The notes beneath the pieces were generated by a model that did no database searches, had not been told where the DNA came from, and saw nothing but the letters and a program-made list of their open reading frames with translations. 34,939 bases of DNA from the NCBI RefSeq assembly GCF_029167375.1, contig NZ_JARFTP010000039.1, positions 1 through 34,939 on the forward strand, written 5' to 3'. This document shows, piece by piece, positions 1-13,065 of the stretch (its first letter is position 1; every line of letters starts with the position of its first letter). Both the position numbers and the translations under genes were made by a program. The DNA is from Tsukamurella sp. 8F. Its GTDB lineage: Bacteria > Actinomycetota > Actinomycetes > Mycobacteriales > Mycobacteriaceae.

Positions 1-202
1 CGAGACGGGCGGACTCGGCCGAGGTCTCGGCCGAGCGGGCTCCCCGGAGGCCTAGCGCGGTCGCGGACACGGCCGCCCTACGCAGAGCACCGGAGTTCGC
101 GAAGCGCTTGGCACCGTCCACCACGAGCGCTCCCACCACACCGCTGACCACGACCGCGCCGGCCCTCCGCAGGGAACGTTGTGCGTCGTCGGGCTTGCTC
201 AT
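1..202 (-). CDS. DUF1490 family (PacL-like) protein, 3' end cut by the window
   Basis: The reading frame starts at ATG 202, behind the Shine-Dalgarno-like GAGAGGA, and runs off the left edge after about 67 codons. The visible protein begins MSKPDDAQRSLRRAGAVVVS, has one hydrophobic helix (about residues 13-29), and then the segment AVSATALGLRGARSAE, typical of DUF1490. In mycobacteria such proteins (Rv3269/PacL1, Rv1993c/PacL2, Rv0968/PacL3) are single-pass membrane proteins encoded next to P1B metal-efflux ATPases and scaffold them. The C-terminal metal-binding tail that defines PacL activity lies outside the window, so the function is inferred. By analogy a metal-transporting ATPase gene should follow just beyond the left edge. 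It is the same strand as argH, but an 86-base gap with its own AT-rich segment suggests a separate promoter. Confidence 0.75.
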   Translation of the reverse strand, partial: MSKPDDAQRSLRRAGAVVVSGVVGALVVDGAKRFANSGALRRAAVSATALGLRGARSAETSAESARL

Positions 203-288
203 GGATCGTCCTCTCGTCATGCGGTCCGCTTACCGGCAGTGGATATCATTATGCATACAGAGCCTGCGCCGCGCCCCGGCTGCGCCGA
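203..288 (-). promoter_or_regulatory. Probable promoter of the DUF1490 gene
   Basis: This 86-base gap between the argH stop and the DUF1490 start is GC-rich except for an AT-rich island at about 241-257. On the minus strand the island contains CATAAT (248-253), a possible -10 box that would give a leader of roughly 40 bases. No convincing -35 is visible. Such AT-rich palindromic stretches (GATATC, ATGCAT) are common in metal-sensor operators, which would suit the inferred metal-efflux role. No specific regulator can be named. Confidence 0.35.
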
Positions 289-3168
<2,880 letters not shown>

Positions 3169-4383
3169 CTAGGACTCCTGTGCTGCAGTGAGAACGGCGG
3201 GCAGGTCCGCCAGGAAGCCGTCTGCCTGCGCGTCGGTGAGGACCAGCGGAGGCGCGAGCCGAACCACATCGGGCTGCGCCGCGTTGACCAGGTACCCGGC
3301 GTCGCGCGCCGCGGTCTCGACCTGCTTGGCCCGTGCGTCGGTCAGCGTGATTCCGAGGAGCATTCCCTGCCCGCGCACACCGGACACGAGCGGGTGCCCC
3401 ATCGCCTCGATCGTGGTGGCGATGTGCTTCCCGAGCGATGCAGCGCGTTCGGCGAGGCCCTCGGCCTCGATCACGTCGAGCACGGCGTTGGCGGCGGCCG
3501 CGCTCACGGGATTACCGCCGAACGTCGTGCCGTGCTGGCCCGGCGTGAGCAGCGCGCCCGCCTCCCCCACTGCGACGGTGGCCCCGATCGGCAGCCCGCC
3601 GCCGAGGCCCTTCGCGAGCGTGAACACGTCGGGCACTATGCCGGTCTGCTGGAACGCGAACATGGTGCCCGTACGGGCTATTCCGGTCTGGATCTCGTCC
3701 AACACCAGAAGCGCCCCGGCCTCCGAAGCAGCGGCGCGGGCCTCCGCGAGGTAGCCGGCCGGCGGGGTGACGACGCCCCCCTCGCCGATGACGGGCTCGA
3801 GGAAGACCGCGGCCACATCCGGGGCGGACGAAGCGCCGTCCACGCGCGCTGCGCCCAGCGCTTCGCGCAGTGCATCGGCGTCGCCGTAGGGGACGTGCGT
3901 GACCGTCTCGATCAGCGGCTCGAACGGCTCCCGCTTACCGGGCTGACCGGTGAGGGCGAGCGAGCCCATGGTGCGTCCGTGGAAGGAGTTCTCGGCGGCT
4001 ATCATCCGCGTGCGGCCGGTGCGCCGGCCGATCTTGATCGCCGCCTCGTTGGCCTCCGCGCCGCTGTTCGAGAAGAACACACGCGTGCCCGGTACGCCCA
4101 CCATGTCGACCAGGCGCTCGGCGAGACGCACGGCCGGCTCGGCGACGTACAGATTCGACACATGGCCGAGTGTGGACACCTGGCGTGTGACCGCCTCGAC
4201 GACCGCCGGGTGCGCGTGGCCGAGGATGTTGACCGCGATCCCGGCCAGCAGGTCGACGTAGCGCTTCCCGTCCGCGTCGACGACCTCGGCGCCCGAGCCC
4301 GAGACCAGGGCGAGCGGCGGCGTGCCGTACGTGTCCATGAGCGCGCCGGACCACCGGTCCAACAGATTCTTGTTCTGCGTCAT
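3169..4383 (-). CDS. argD: Acetylornithine aminotransferase
   Basis: Pyridoxal-phosphate enzyme of class III that converts N-acetylglutamate semialdehyde to N-acetylornithine, using glutamate as amino donor. In the 404-residue chain the cofactor-binding FSNSGAEAN lies at 104-112, the LVLDEIQTG motif at 226-234, and the Schiff-base lysine is K258 in TLAKGLGGG. Length and motifs are typical. ATG 4383 follows the argB stop by three bases and the argF start abuts its stop. Related enzymes also act in lysine synthesis as succinyldiaminopimelate aminotransferase; the operon position supports the arginine role. Confidence 0.96.
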   Translation of the reverse strand: MTQNKNLLDRWSGALMDTYGTPPLALVSGSGAEVVDADGKRYVDLLAGIAVNILGHAHPAVVEAVTRQVSTLGHVSNLYVAEPAVRLAERLVDMVGVPGTRVFFSNSGAEANEAAIKIGRRTGRTRMIAAENSFHGRTMGSLALTGQPGKREPFEPLIETVTHVPYGDADALREALGAARVDGASSAPDVAAVFLEPVIGEGGVVTPPAGYLAEARAAASEAGALLVLDEIQTGIARTGTMFAFQQTGIVPDVFTLAKGLGGGLPIGATVAVGEAGALLTPGQHGTTFGGNPVSAAAANAVLDVIEAEGLAERAASLGKHIATTIEAMGHPLVSGVRGQGMLLGITLTDARAKQVETAARDAGYLVNAAQPDVVRLAPPLVLTDAQADGFLADLPAVLTAAQES

Positions 4384-4386
4384 CTC

Positions 4387-5399
4387 TCAGTCCTCGGGCG
4401 CGGGCGGGGTGACCATGGTTCCGATGCCCTCCGAGGTGAAGACCTCGAGCAGGACCGAGTGCGGCACGCGGCCGTCGACGACGTGCGCGGTGGGGACGCC
4501 GCCCGTCACCGCACGTAGGCACGCCTCCATCTTGGGGACCATCCCGGAGTCGAGGCTCGGCAACAGCGCGGTGAGGGAGTCCGTGTCGATCTCGCTCGCG
4601 AGCGACGTCCGATCCGGCCAGTCGGTGTAGAGACCTTCGATGTCGGTGAGGACGATGAGCTTCTCCGCGCCCAGCGCTTCCGCGAGTGCCGCGGCGGCGG
4701 TATCCGCGTTGATGTTGTGCACCACCCCGTCGGCATCGGGCGCGATGGTCGACACGACGGGGATGCGCCCGGCTTGGATGAGGTCGAGCACAGCATGCGG
4801 CTGGACCGTCGTCACGTCGCCGACGAGGCCGATATCGGTCTCCTCGCCGTCCACCAACACGTTGCGCCGCGTAGCGGTGAACAGGTGCGCGTCCTCCCCG
4901 GACATGCCGACGGCGTACGGGCCGTGCGAGTTGATCAGGCCGACGAGCTCGCGACCCACCTGCCCGAACAGGACCATGCGCACTACGTCCATCACCTCGG
5001 GAGTGGTGACGCGGAAACCGCCCTTGAACTCGCCCTCCACACCGAGTCGAGCGAGCATCGACGAGATCTGCGGACCGCCACCGTGCACCACGACGGGCTT
5101 GATACCGCAGGTTCGCAGGAACACCATGTCCTGCGCGAAGGCCGACTTGAGCGCGCTGTCGATCATCGCGTTCCCGCCGTACTTCACGACGACCGTCTTG
5201 CCGTGGAAACGCTGCAGCCACGGCAGGGCCTCGGCGAGTATGCCCGCCTTCTCGGGCGGCGTCAGGACATGTGCCGCCGCAAGTGCGTTCGGGTCGTCGG
5301 GCGCACCGAGCGCGGGCGCGTTGCTCTCGGGCACCGGTCCGAGCGATTCACCCCCCGGATCGTTGTGGTGATGGTGCCCGGTCACATCCATCGGCCCTG

Positions 5400-5403
<4 letters not shown>
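4387..5403 (-). CDS. argB: Acetylglutamate kinase with long N-terminal extension
   Basis: Phosphorylates N-acetylglutamate, usually the arginine-inhibited step in organisms with a cyclic pathway. Kinase motifs are [10 protein letters not shown] (K74) and VHGGGPQIS (106-114), with conserved [10 protein letters not shown] and [10 protein letters not shown] further on. The protein has 338 residues, about 40 more than the usual 290-300. The extra part is an acidic/proline-rich leader containing four consecutive histidines (10-13), followed by the N-terminal helix found in arginine-sensitive enzymes. The start is supported by an ATGA overlap with the argJ stop. No ATG or GTG lies between the first few codons and the conserved helix, so the extension is likely translated. 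Confidence 0.95.
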
Positions 5404-7716
<2,313 letters not shown>

Positions 7717-7871
7717 GTATCAACACCGTCCCGAATCTACCGCTCGGGACCGAGGAGGAGCACCGCGAGAGGTTCTCGGTGACCTATCAGCGATCGTTCA
7801 GCGCACTCCTGGCGGTCGTCGGCACGCTGGGAATCCGTAACGCCGCACGCCTGGAACGCGAAGGACACAGC

Positions 7872-8063
7872 ATGTACCCGACACAACCGCTCACGGCACA
7901 GCCCCGGAACACCGCGCCCGGCCTGCGCGGGATGGTCGCACGCGCCCTCGACGGTGTCGCGCCTCGCGTCCCGGACCGCCAGGTCCTGGTCAAGATGGGG
8001 TGTGGGCGTCCCAGCCTCGTCGGTGACCGCCACAATCAGGTCGCCTGGACGTACCACATCTGA
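7872..8063 (+). CDS. Small hypothetical protein (63 aa)
   Basis: A short frame starting at ATG 7872 with a good Shine-Dalgarno AAGGA six bases upstream. The protein starts MYPTQPLTAQPRNTAPGLRG and ends VAWTYHI. Roughly five of six third codon positions are G or C, as in real genes here. It is basic, with no signal peptide or membrane segment, and I recognise no family. It faces the GAF regulator gene tail to tail with a 15-base gap. The same frame is open upstream to 7779, but without an equally good ribosome site. Other frames over this stretch are no better supported, so the call stays tentative. Confidence 0.4.
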   Translation: MYPTQPLTAQPRNTAPGLRGMVARALDGVAPRVPDRQVLVKMGCGRPSLVGDRHNQVAWTYHI

Positions 8064-8078
8064 CGATCCCGACCCGAC

Positions 8079-9353
8079 TCAGCGCACCACCTCCACGGCG
8101 ACGCCGGGAGCGAATCGGTAAGGCTGCGCGGCGATCAGCCCCGACAGCGAACGGCGGAGGCGGGAGATCTCGGCACGTACGGTGACGACACGCGCGGCGT
8201 CCCCGAACAGCGCTTCGGCGAGCTGCGCGGCGGAACGCCCGGCACCGTCGGCGGCGATCAGCGAGAGGATCTGCGCGTGCCGCGGCGTAGGGGTGTAGCG
8301 CCAGGCGCCGGCCGCTCCGGACACCATCACCTCCGGGGAGCGTCCCGGCCTCAGGTCGAGCACCACCCGCGAGGTGTCCGTTCCGTGCCCGCCGGCCGAC
8401 TCGCGGTCCGGCTGCAGCAGCCACCCGCCCGGTAGTGGATCGACACTGCAGACCCCCAGTTCGGGCAGCCAGATCGTGGGCCCCGTCACGGCGTCAGGCA
8501 GTGTCACACGACTGCGCGGCGCGAGATCCCCCACGGCCGCGACCCAACCGTCGGCGTCGACGGCGACGCCGGGGCGCCCAAGGCCGGCGAGCATCGGCGC
8601 GGCAACGGTGCGCAGCCGGTCCAGCCCCGCGAGGTGCGCCTCCCGCAGCCGCGATTCGGCGAGCCGGGCGACGGTGGCGACCAGGGCCAGCGTCGTGGGG
8701 TTGACCGTCGACGCGGCTCCGCTCACATCGACGACACCGAGCAGCCGGCCCGTCCGGTGATCACGGATCGGGGCCGCCGCGCACGTCCACGGGTGCTGGC
8801 TACGCGCGAAGTGTTCGGCCGAGAACGTCTGCACCGCACCGCGAGACGCGAGCGCGGTGCCGATGGCGTTGGTACCCACGTCCTCCTCGGCCCACGCGGC
8901 GCCCTCCACGAAGCCGAGATCATCCGCCTGCCGCAGGACCGCCGAGGGACCGGCACGCCACAGGATGCGTCCCTCCGCATCGGCGACCACCAGGATGCTG
9001 GAGCCGCCCTCGGTGAGCGGGGCCAGTCCTTCGGTGAAGTCCTCGATCATCGCCGCCAGCCCGGATTCCCGCCGCAGCCGCGGCACCTCCGCCGAGTGGA
9101 CCGCGGGGCCCGCGGCATCGTCGGGCCGCAGCCCCGCGGCACGTACCCGCTCCCACGAGTCGCCGATCACCTCTCGCGGGCGCGCCGGCGGCCGCTCGCC
9201 CGACATCGTGGCGTCGTAGACCTGGGCCAGGAGGCGGGCATACTGCCGCGGGTCCTCGCCGAATGCCACCGCGGGCTCCACTGTGATCCGAGTCATCCCC
9301 GTCGATTGTGCTCCTCGCGCCCGCTCCACGGTGCGGGTTCCGCCACCGGTCAT
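8079..9353 (-). CDS. GAF-domain transcriptional regulator (AcoR-like N-terminus, no sigma-54 domain)
   Basis: A 424-residue regulator. The N-terminal half resembles AcoR-type activators: a short helical region followed by a GAF domain (about residues 75-225) with EDVGTNAIGTAL and CAAAPIRDHRTGRLLGVVDVSG. A second PAS-like segment follows (about 250-290). The C-terminus (about 355-420) is a winged-helix-like domain with AQLAEALFGDAARVVTVRAE. The AAA+ sigma-54 module of true AcoR is absent, as is usual in actinobacterial members. ATG 9353 overlaps the stop of the dehydrogenase gene (ATGA). ATG 9296 (MTRITVEPAVAF) is an alternative that drops 19 poorly conserved residues. Co-transcription with the dehydrogenase suggests that it controls that gene and the divergent monooxygenase through the repeat at 10461-10507. 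Confidence 0.85.
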   Translation of the reverse strand: MTGGGTRTVERARGAQSTGMTRITVEPAVAFGEDPRQYARLLAQVYDATMSGERPPARPREVIGDSWERVRAAGLRPDDAAGPAVHSAEVPRLRRESGLAAMIEDFTEGLAPLTEGGSSILVVADAEGRILWRAGPSAVLRQADDLGFVEGAAWAEEDVGTNAIGTALASRGAVQTFSAEHFARSQHPWTCAAAPIRDHRTGRLLGVVDVSGAASTVNPTTLALVATVARLAESRLREAHLAGLDRLRTVAAPMLAGLGRPGVAVDADGWVAAVGDLAPRSRVTLPDAVTGPTIWLPELGVCSVDPLPGGWLLQPDRESAGGHGTDTSRVVLDLRPGRSPEVMVSGAAGAWRYTPTPRHAQILSLIAADGAGRSAAQLAEALFGDAARVVTVRAEISRLRRSLSGLIAAQPYRFAPGVAVEVVR

Positions 9354-10408
9354 CGCGACGGGTCGACGAGGACCTTCATCTTCTCGCCGCGGTGCAGCGC
9401 CTCGAATCCCCCGTCGACGACGTCACCGAGCGCTATGGCCTCGACCCATCCTGTGGTGTCGTACCCGCCGTCGGCCATCAGAGCGATGACCGCCTCGAAA
9501 TCGGAGCCGGTGTAGCAGAGCGAGCCCTGGATGCGGCTCTCGTGCATGACCAGCTGCAGCAGCTGAGCCTCGAGGGGCCTCTCGTAGATCGCGACGGCCA
9601 CGGTGGGTCTGCGCGCACCCACCGACGAGATCGCGGTGTCGACGGCGGCGGCGACCCCGGCCGCGTCGAAGGCCGCATCCGCCATGGCTCCTGAAGTCTC
9701 GTCGGCGACCAACTCCGCGACGTCGACGGTGGTGGGGTCGACGGTGCGTGCCCCGAGCCGCTCGACGGCCGCGCGCCTCGTCTCCGAGGGCTCGACGATG
9801 AGCGTCTTCTCTATCCCCTGCCCACGCAGCGCCTGGAAGACGCCGATGCCGATCGGCCCGGCCCCGAAAACGAGCGCCGTGTCGCCCGGATGCAGGTCGG
9901 CGAGCGTCGTCGCGTGATAGGCGACGGACATGGGCTCGACCAGGGCCCCGAGTTCGAGCGAGACCGAGTCCGGCAGGCGGTGAAGCATGTAGTCGGGCAC
10001 CGTCGTGAACCGTGCCATGCCGCCGTCCGACATGAGCCCGTGGAAACCGATCTTCTGGCAGATGTTGTAGTGCCCCGCCCGACACGGCGCGCATTCGCCG
10101 CAGCGGTACACGGGTTCGATGGCGACACGGTCGCCCTCGGACCAGCCCGCGACCCCGGCGCCGAGATCGCGGACGGTGCCCGAGAACTCGTGCCCCATCA
10201 CCAGCGGCATGGCCTTGCCCGTGAGGGGATGCGGTTCGCCGTCGGGCACGAAGATCGGACCCGCGAAGTACTCGTGGAGATCCGTACCGCAGATTCCGTT
10301 GAACCCGACCTCGACGAGTACCTCGCCCGGTCCGGGTGACGGGACCGGGACCTCGTCGACGCTCAGGGAGCGCGGTCCTCGGTAGACCGCGGCGTGCATG
10401 GTTGCCAT
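9350..10408 (-). CDS. Zinc-dependent alcohol dehydrogenase, 2,3-butanediol dehydrogenase-like
   Basis: Medium-chain dehydrogenase of 352 residues. Probable catalytic zinc ligands are C40, H73 and E158; the structural zinc cysteines are C103, C106, C109 and C117 in RCGECAPCRAGHYNIC. The nucleotide motif GAGPIG is at 182-187. The layout is closest to (R,R)-butanediol/acetoin dehydrogenases, but the true alcohol is not certain. ATG 10408 is chosen because of the strong GGAAGGAG upstream; the frame stays open further but without a ribosome site. It is divergent from the flavin monooxygenase and followed by the GAF regulator. The set looks like a ketone/secondary-alcohol oxidation module. Confidence 0.9.
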   Translation of the reverse strand: MATMHAAVYRGPRSLSVDEVPVPSPGPGEVLVEVGFNGICGTDLHEYFAGPIFVPDGEPHPLTGKAMPLVMGHEFSGTVRDLGAGVAGWSEGDRVAIEPVYRCGECAPCRAGHYNICQKIGFHGLMSDGGMARFTTVPDYMLHRLPDSVSLELGALVEPMSVAYHATTLADLHPGDTALVFGAGPIGIGVFQALRGQGIEKTLIVEPSETRRAAVERLGARTVDPTTVDVAELVADETSGAMADAAFDAAGVAAAVDTAISSVGARRPTVAVAIYERPLEAQLLQLVMHESRIQGSLCYTGSDFEAVIALMADGGYDTTGWVEAIALGDVVDGGFEALHRGEKMKVLVDPSR

Positions 10409-10460
10409 GTCGGCTCCTTCCTTTCGTCCGGTGTATGTGATGCCCGACACATGCGACAGG

Positions 10461-10507
10461 GTTGCAGTCCGTTGCAGGGGCGCCTGCGCGCAGCAACCCC
10501 ACGCAAC
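10461..10507. promoter_or_regulatory. Symmetric four-part operator between dehydrogenase and monooxygenase genes
   Basis: Two direct copies of GTTGC (10461-10465, 10471-10475) face two copies of GCAAC (10493-10497, 10503-10507). The arrangement is GTTGC-N5-GTTGC-N17-GCAAC-N5-GCAAC, a perfect inverted arrangement with 10-base phasing within each arm. Its centre (10484) lies 76 bases from the dehydrogenase ATG and about 100 bases from the monooxygenase ATG. It is the best candidate binding site for the GAF regulator encoded next door. A smaller repeat, ATGTG-N8-CACAT (10435-10452), lies nearer the dehydrogenase, and TGTGAGTCACA (10539-10549) nearer the monooxygenase. Confidence 0.7.
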
Positions 10508-10584
10508 TCTTGCCGCACCCGTCCGCACGAGCGTGTGGTGTGAGTCACAAGACGACACATCCGGCAACGAAGGAGCACATCGAC

Positions 10585-12411
10585 ATGACCGCAACGTTGG
10601 AGCCGACCGCCCGGGCGAGCGCACAGCAGAGGGTGGACGCGTGGCTCGCGAGCTTCGAGGCGGCGCTGAGGGCCCGGGACATCGAGGCCGCGGCCGGTCT
10701 GTTCGGCACAGAGAGCTTCTGGCGTGACCTGGTCGCGTTCACCTGGAACCTCAAGACCGTCGAGGGCAGCGCAGGCGTCGCGCACATGCTTACCGCGCGG
10801 CTCGACGACACCGACCCGTCGGGGTTCGCGACGTCCGAACCGGCCACCGAGGAGGGCGGCGTGGTGAACGCCTTCATCGAGTTCGAGACTCGTACCGGGC
10901 GCGGCAAGGGCCATCTCCGCATTCGCGACGACGGTGCCGGCGACAGGGCGTGGACGCTGCTCACGACCCTGCGCGAACTCAAGGGCCACGAGGAGAACCA
11001 GGGGCCGAGCCGCCCACTGGGGGCGGTGCACGGGCCGCACAACGCGGCACCCACATGGGCGGAGCGCCGGGCGCAGGAAGAGGCCGAACTGGGACGTACC
11101 GTTCAGCCGTACGCGCTGGTGATCGGCGGCGGCCAGGGCGGCATCGCCCTCGGCGCGCGGCTACGCCAGCTCGGCGTCCCGGCCCTCGTCGTCGACAAGC
11201 ACGCGCGCGCCGGCGACCAGTGGCGCGGGCGCTACAAGTCGCTGTGCCTGCACGACCCGGTCTGGTACGACCACCTGCCGTATCTGCCGTTCCCAAAGAA
11301 CTGGCCCGTTTTCGCGCCCAAGGACAAGATCGGCGACTGGCTCGAGATGTACACGCGTGTCATGGAGGTGCCCTACTGGTCGAAGACCGAATGCACCGAC
11401 GCCACCTACGACGACGCTCAGGGCGAATGGACGGTGCAGGTGGTCAAGGACGGCGAGGAGCTGACCCTGCATCCGAAGCAGCTGGTGCTCGCTACCGGCA
11501 TGTCGGGCAAGCCCAACGTCCCTCACTTCGACGGCATGGACCTCTTCCGCGGCGAGCAGCACCACTCGTCGCAGCACCCGGGACCCGATGCGTACCGCGG
11601 CAAGAAGGTGGTAGTGATCGGCGCCAACAACTCCTCGCACGACATCTGTAAGGCGTTGTACGAGAACGACGTCGACGTGACGATGGTGCAGCGATCATCG
11701 ACCCACATCGTGCGGTCCGGCTCGCTGATGGAGTACGGGCTCGGCGATCTGTACAGCGAGCGCGCTCTGGAAGCCGGCGTCACCACCGATAAGGCCGACC
11801 TGATCTTCGCGTCGCTCCCCTACCGGATCATGAACCAGTTCCAGAAGCCGATCTACGACAAGATCCGCGAGGTCGACGCCGACTACTACGCCGACCTGGA
11901 GAAGGCCGGCTTCGATCTGGATTTCGGAGACGACGACTCGGGTCTGTTCATGAAGTACCTGCGGCGCGGGTCGGGCTACTACATCGACGTCGGTGCGTCC
12001 GAACTGGTCGCCGACGGGTCTATCAAGCTGGCACACGGCGACGTCGATCACCTCACCGAGGGCTCCGTCGTGCTGGAGGACGGCACCGAACTTCCGGCCG
12101 ATCTCGTGGTCTACGCGACCGGCTACGGCTCGATGAACGGATGGGCCGCCGACCTGATGGGCCAGGAGACCGCCGACCGGCTGGGCAAGTGCTGGGGCCT
12201 CGGCTCCGAGACCGCCAAGGACCCCGGCCCGTGGGAAGGCGAGCAGCGCAACATGTGGAAACCGACCCGCGTCGAGAACCTCTGGATGATGGGCGGCAAC
12301 CTGCACCAGTCGCGCCACTACTCGCTATACCTGGCGCTACAGCTCAAAGCGAGGTACGAGGGTCTCGACACCCCGGTGTACGAACTGGCCGAGGTGCACC
12401 ATCTGAGCTAG
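10585..12411 (+). CDS. Flavin-dependent monooxygenase with N-terminal NTF2-like domain
   Basis: A 608-residue fusion. Residues about 12-135 look like an NTF2/SnoaL-type alpha+beta domain (RVDAWLASFEAALRARDIEA, FWRDLVAFTWNLKTVEG). From about 175 it is a two-dinucleotide-fold flavoprotein: the FAD motif is GGGQGG (181-186), the NADPH fold has GANNSS (346-351) in place of the usual GxGxxG, and YATGYG is at 510-515, as in flavin-containing and Baeyer-Villiger monooxygenases. I do not see the full Baeyer-Villiger fingerprint. ATG 10585 follows AAGGAG at 10570-10575; the frame opens earlier at 10462 inside the control region. It is divergent from the dehydrogenase and probably oxidises a ketone or related small molecule under the GAF regulator. 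Confidence 0.88.
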   Translation: MTATLEPTARASAQQRVDAWLASFEAALRARDIEAAAGLFGTESFWRDLVAFTWNLKTVEGSAGVAHMLTARLDDTDPSGFATSEPATEEGGVVNAFIEFETRTGRGKGHLRIRDDGAGDRAWTLLTTLRELKGHEENQGPSRPLGAVHGPHNAAPTWAERRAQEEAELGRTVQPYALVIGGGQGGIALGARLRQLGVPALVVDKHARAGDQWRGRYKSLCLHDPVWYDHLPYLPFPKNWPVFAPKDKIGDWLEMYTRVMEVPYWSKTECTDATYDDAQGEWTVQVVKDGEELTLHPKQLVLATGMSGKPNVPHFDGMDLFRGEQHHSSQHPGPDAYRGKKVVVIGANNSSHDICKALYENDVDVTMVQRSSTHIVRSGSLMEYGLGDLYSERALEAGVTTDKADLIFASLPYRIMNQFQKPIYDKIREVDADYYADLEKAGFDLDFGDDDSGLFMKYLRRGSGYYIDVGASELVADGSIKLAHGDVDHLTEGSVVLEDGTELPADLVVYATGYGSMNGWAADLMGQETADRLGKCWGLGSETAKDPGPWEGEQRNMWKPTRVENLWMMGGNLHQSRHYSLYLALQLKARYEGLDTPVYELAEVHHLS

Positions 12412-12482
12412 CCGTCGTGCAACGGCCCGACCGCGACGAGCGCAGCCGACGGATCAGCGCTGACAGGGCGGACATCCGGCCG

Positions 12483-12523
12483 CTCCCGAGTCCGGCCGGC
12501 CGTCGGCTGGCCGGACTCGGGAG
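12483..12523. terminator. Strong hairpin between convergent genes
   Basis: A perfect 15-base-pair stem (12483-12497 with 12509-12523) encloses an 11-base loop. It lies between the monooxygenase stop and the stop of the secreted-protein gene on the other strand. There is no clear T-tract on either side, as is common in high-GC actinobacteria, so it may serve as a bidirectional terminator. Confidence 0.7.
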
Positions 12524-12539
12524 GGAAAGCCGACCAGGA

Positions 12540-12944
12540 TCAGTACGCGACGTACGAGGTCCACGGCTCCGACGACACCACGGCACCATCGGGCGCGAGG
12601 ATCTCGAGACGGTCCGGACGGACGTGGTACGCGTAGCCGTTGTTGAAGGCGTGGTAACCGCCGCTTGCGTAGCGTGCACCGTCGATCGTCACCGTCGCCC
12701 CGGTGGACTTCGCCTCGCCCTGGTACTGGTAGTCGATCGAGTAGGGGCGATGGCACACCACCACCTTGGACTGCGCCGACTCCGCCTTGACCGTCAGAGA
12801 TCCGACGCTGCAGGTCGGGCCGCCGGGGAATCCACCTCCCTGGCTGGGAGCCGCTGCAACCGGTCCCGAGCTCAGCGCAGCCGCTCCAGCGACCACGAGG
12901 GCTAGCGCTACGGTCTTCCCGATCGTGCCGAATCCGTTCCGCAT
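12540..12944 (-). CDS. Small secreted protein of unknown function
   Basis: 134 residues starting at ATG 12944 behind GAGGAG. Residues 1-31 form a typical Sec signal peptide (basic start, hydrophobic core ALALVVAGAAALSSG), with likely cleavage after VAAA. The mature part has two cysteines (in PTCSVG and VVVCHRP), probably joined by a disulfide, and is rich in aromatic residues (DYQYQ, YHAFNNGYAYHV, WTSYVAY). I recognise no family. Longer upstream frames run into the Old Yellow Enzyme gene and are not supported. The 121-base gap to that gene shows no further features. Confidence 0.75.
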   Translation of the reverse strand: MRNGFGTIGKTVALALVVAGAAALSSGPVAAAPSQGGGFPGGPTCSVGSLTVKAESAQSKVVVCHRPYSIDYQYQGEAKSTGATVTIDGARYASGGYHAFNNGYAYHVRPDRLEILAPDGAVVSSEPWTSYVAY

Positions 12945-13065
12945 ACATCCACTCCTCATCTGTCTCGGCTTGTGCGGCACCGCTTCTCGACCACTGCTCG
13001 CTATGTCGTCGGCGCGGTCGAAAGTGTTACAGACAAACGATGATCCCGTCCGCAGCAGCGGCCGG

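Noticed and set aside
7737-8057. 106-codon minus-strand frame in the gap between argC and the GAF regulator gene
   Set aside because: No ribosome site at its start and no family resemblance; the plus-strand 63-codon frame has better signals.
10539-10549. TGTGAGTCACA as a Crp/GlxR site before the monooxygenase
   Set aside because: The half sites match, but the spacer is one base instead of six, so it does not fit a Crp-type operator; kept only as a minor repeat.
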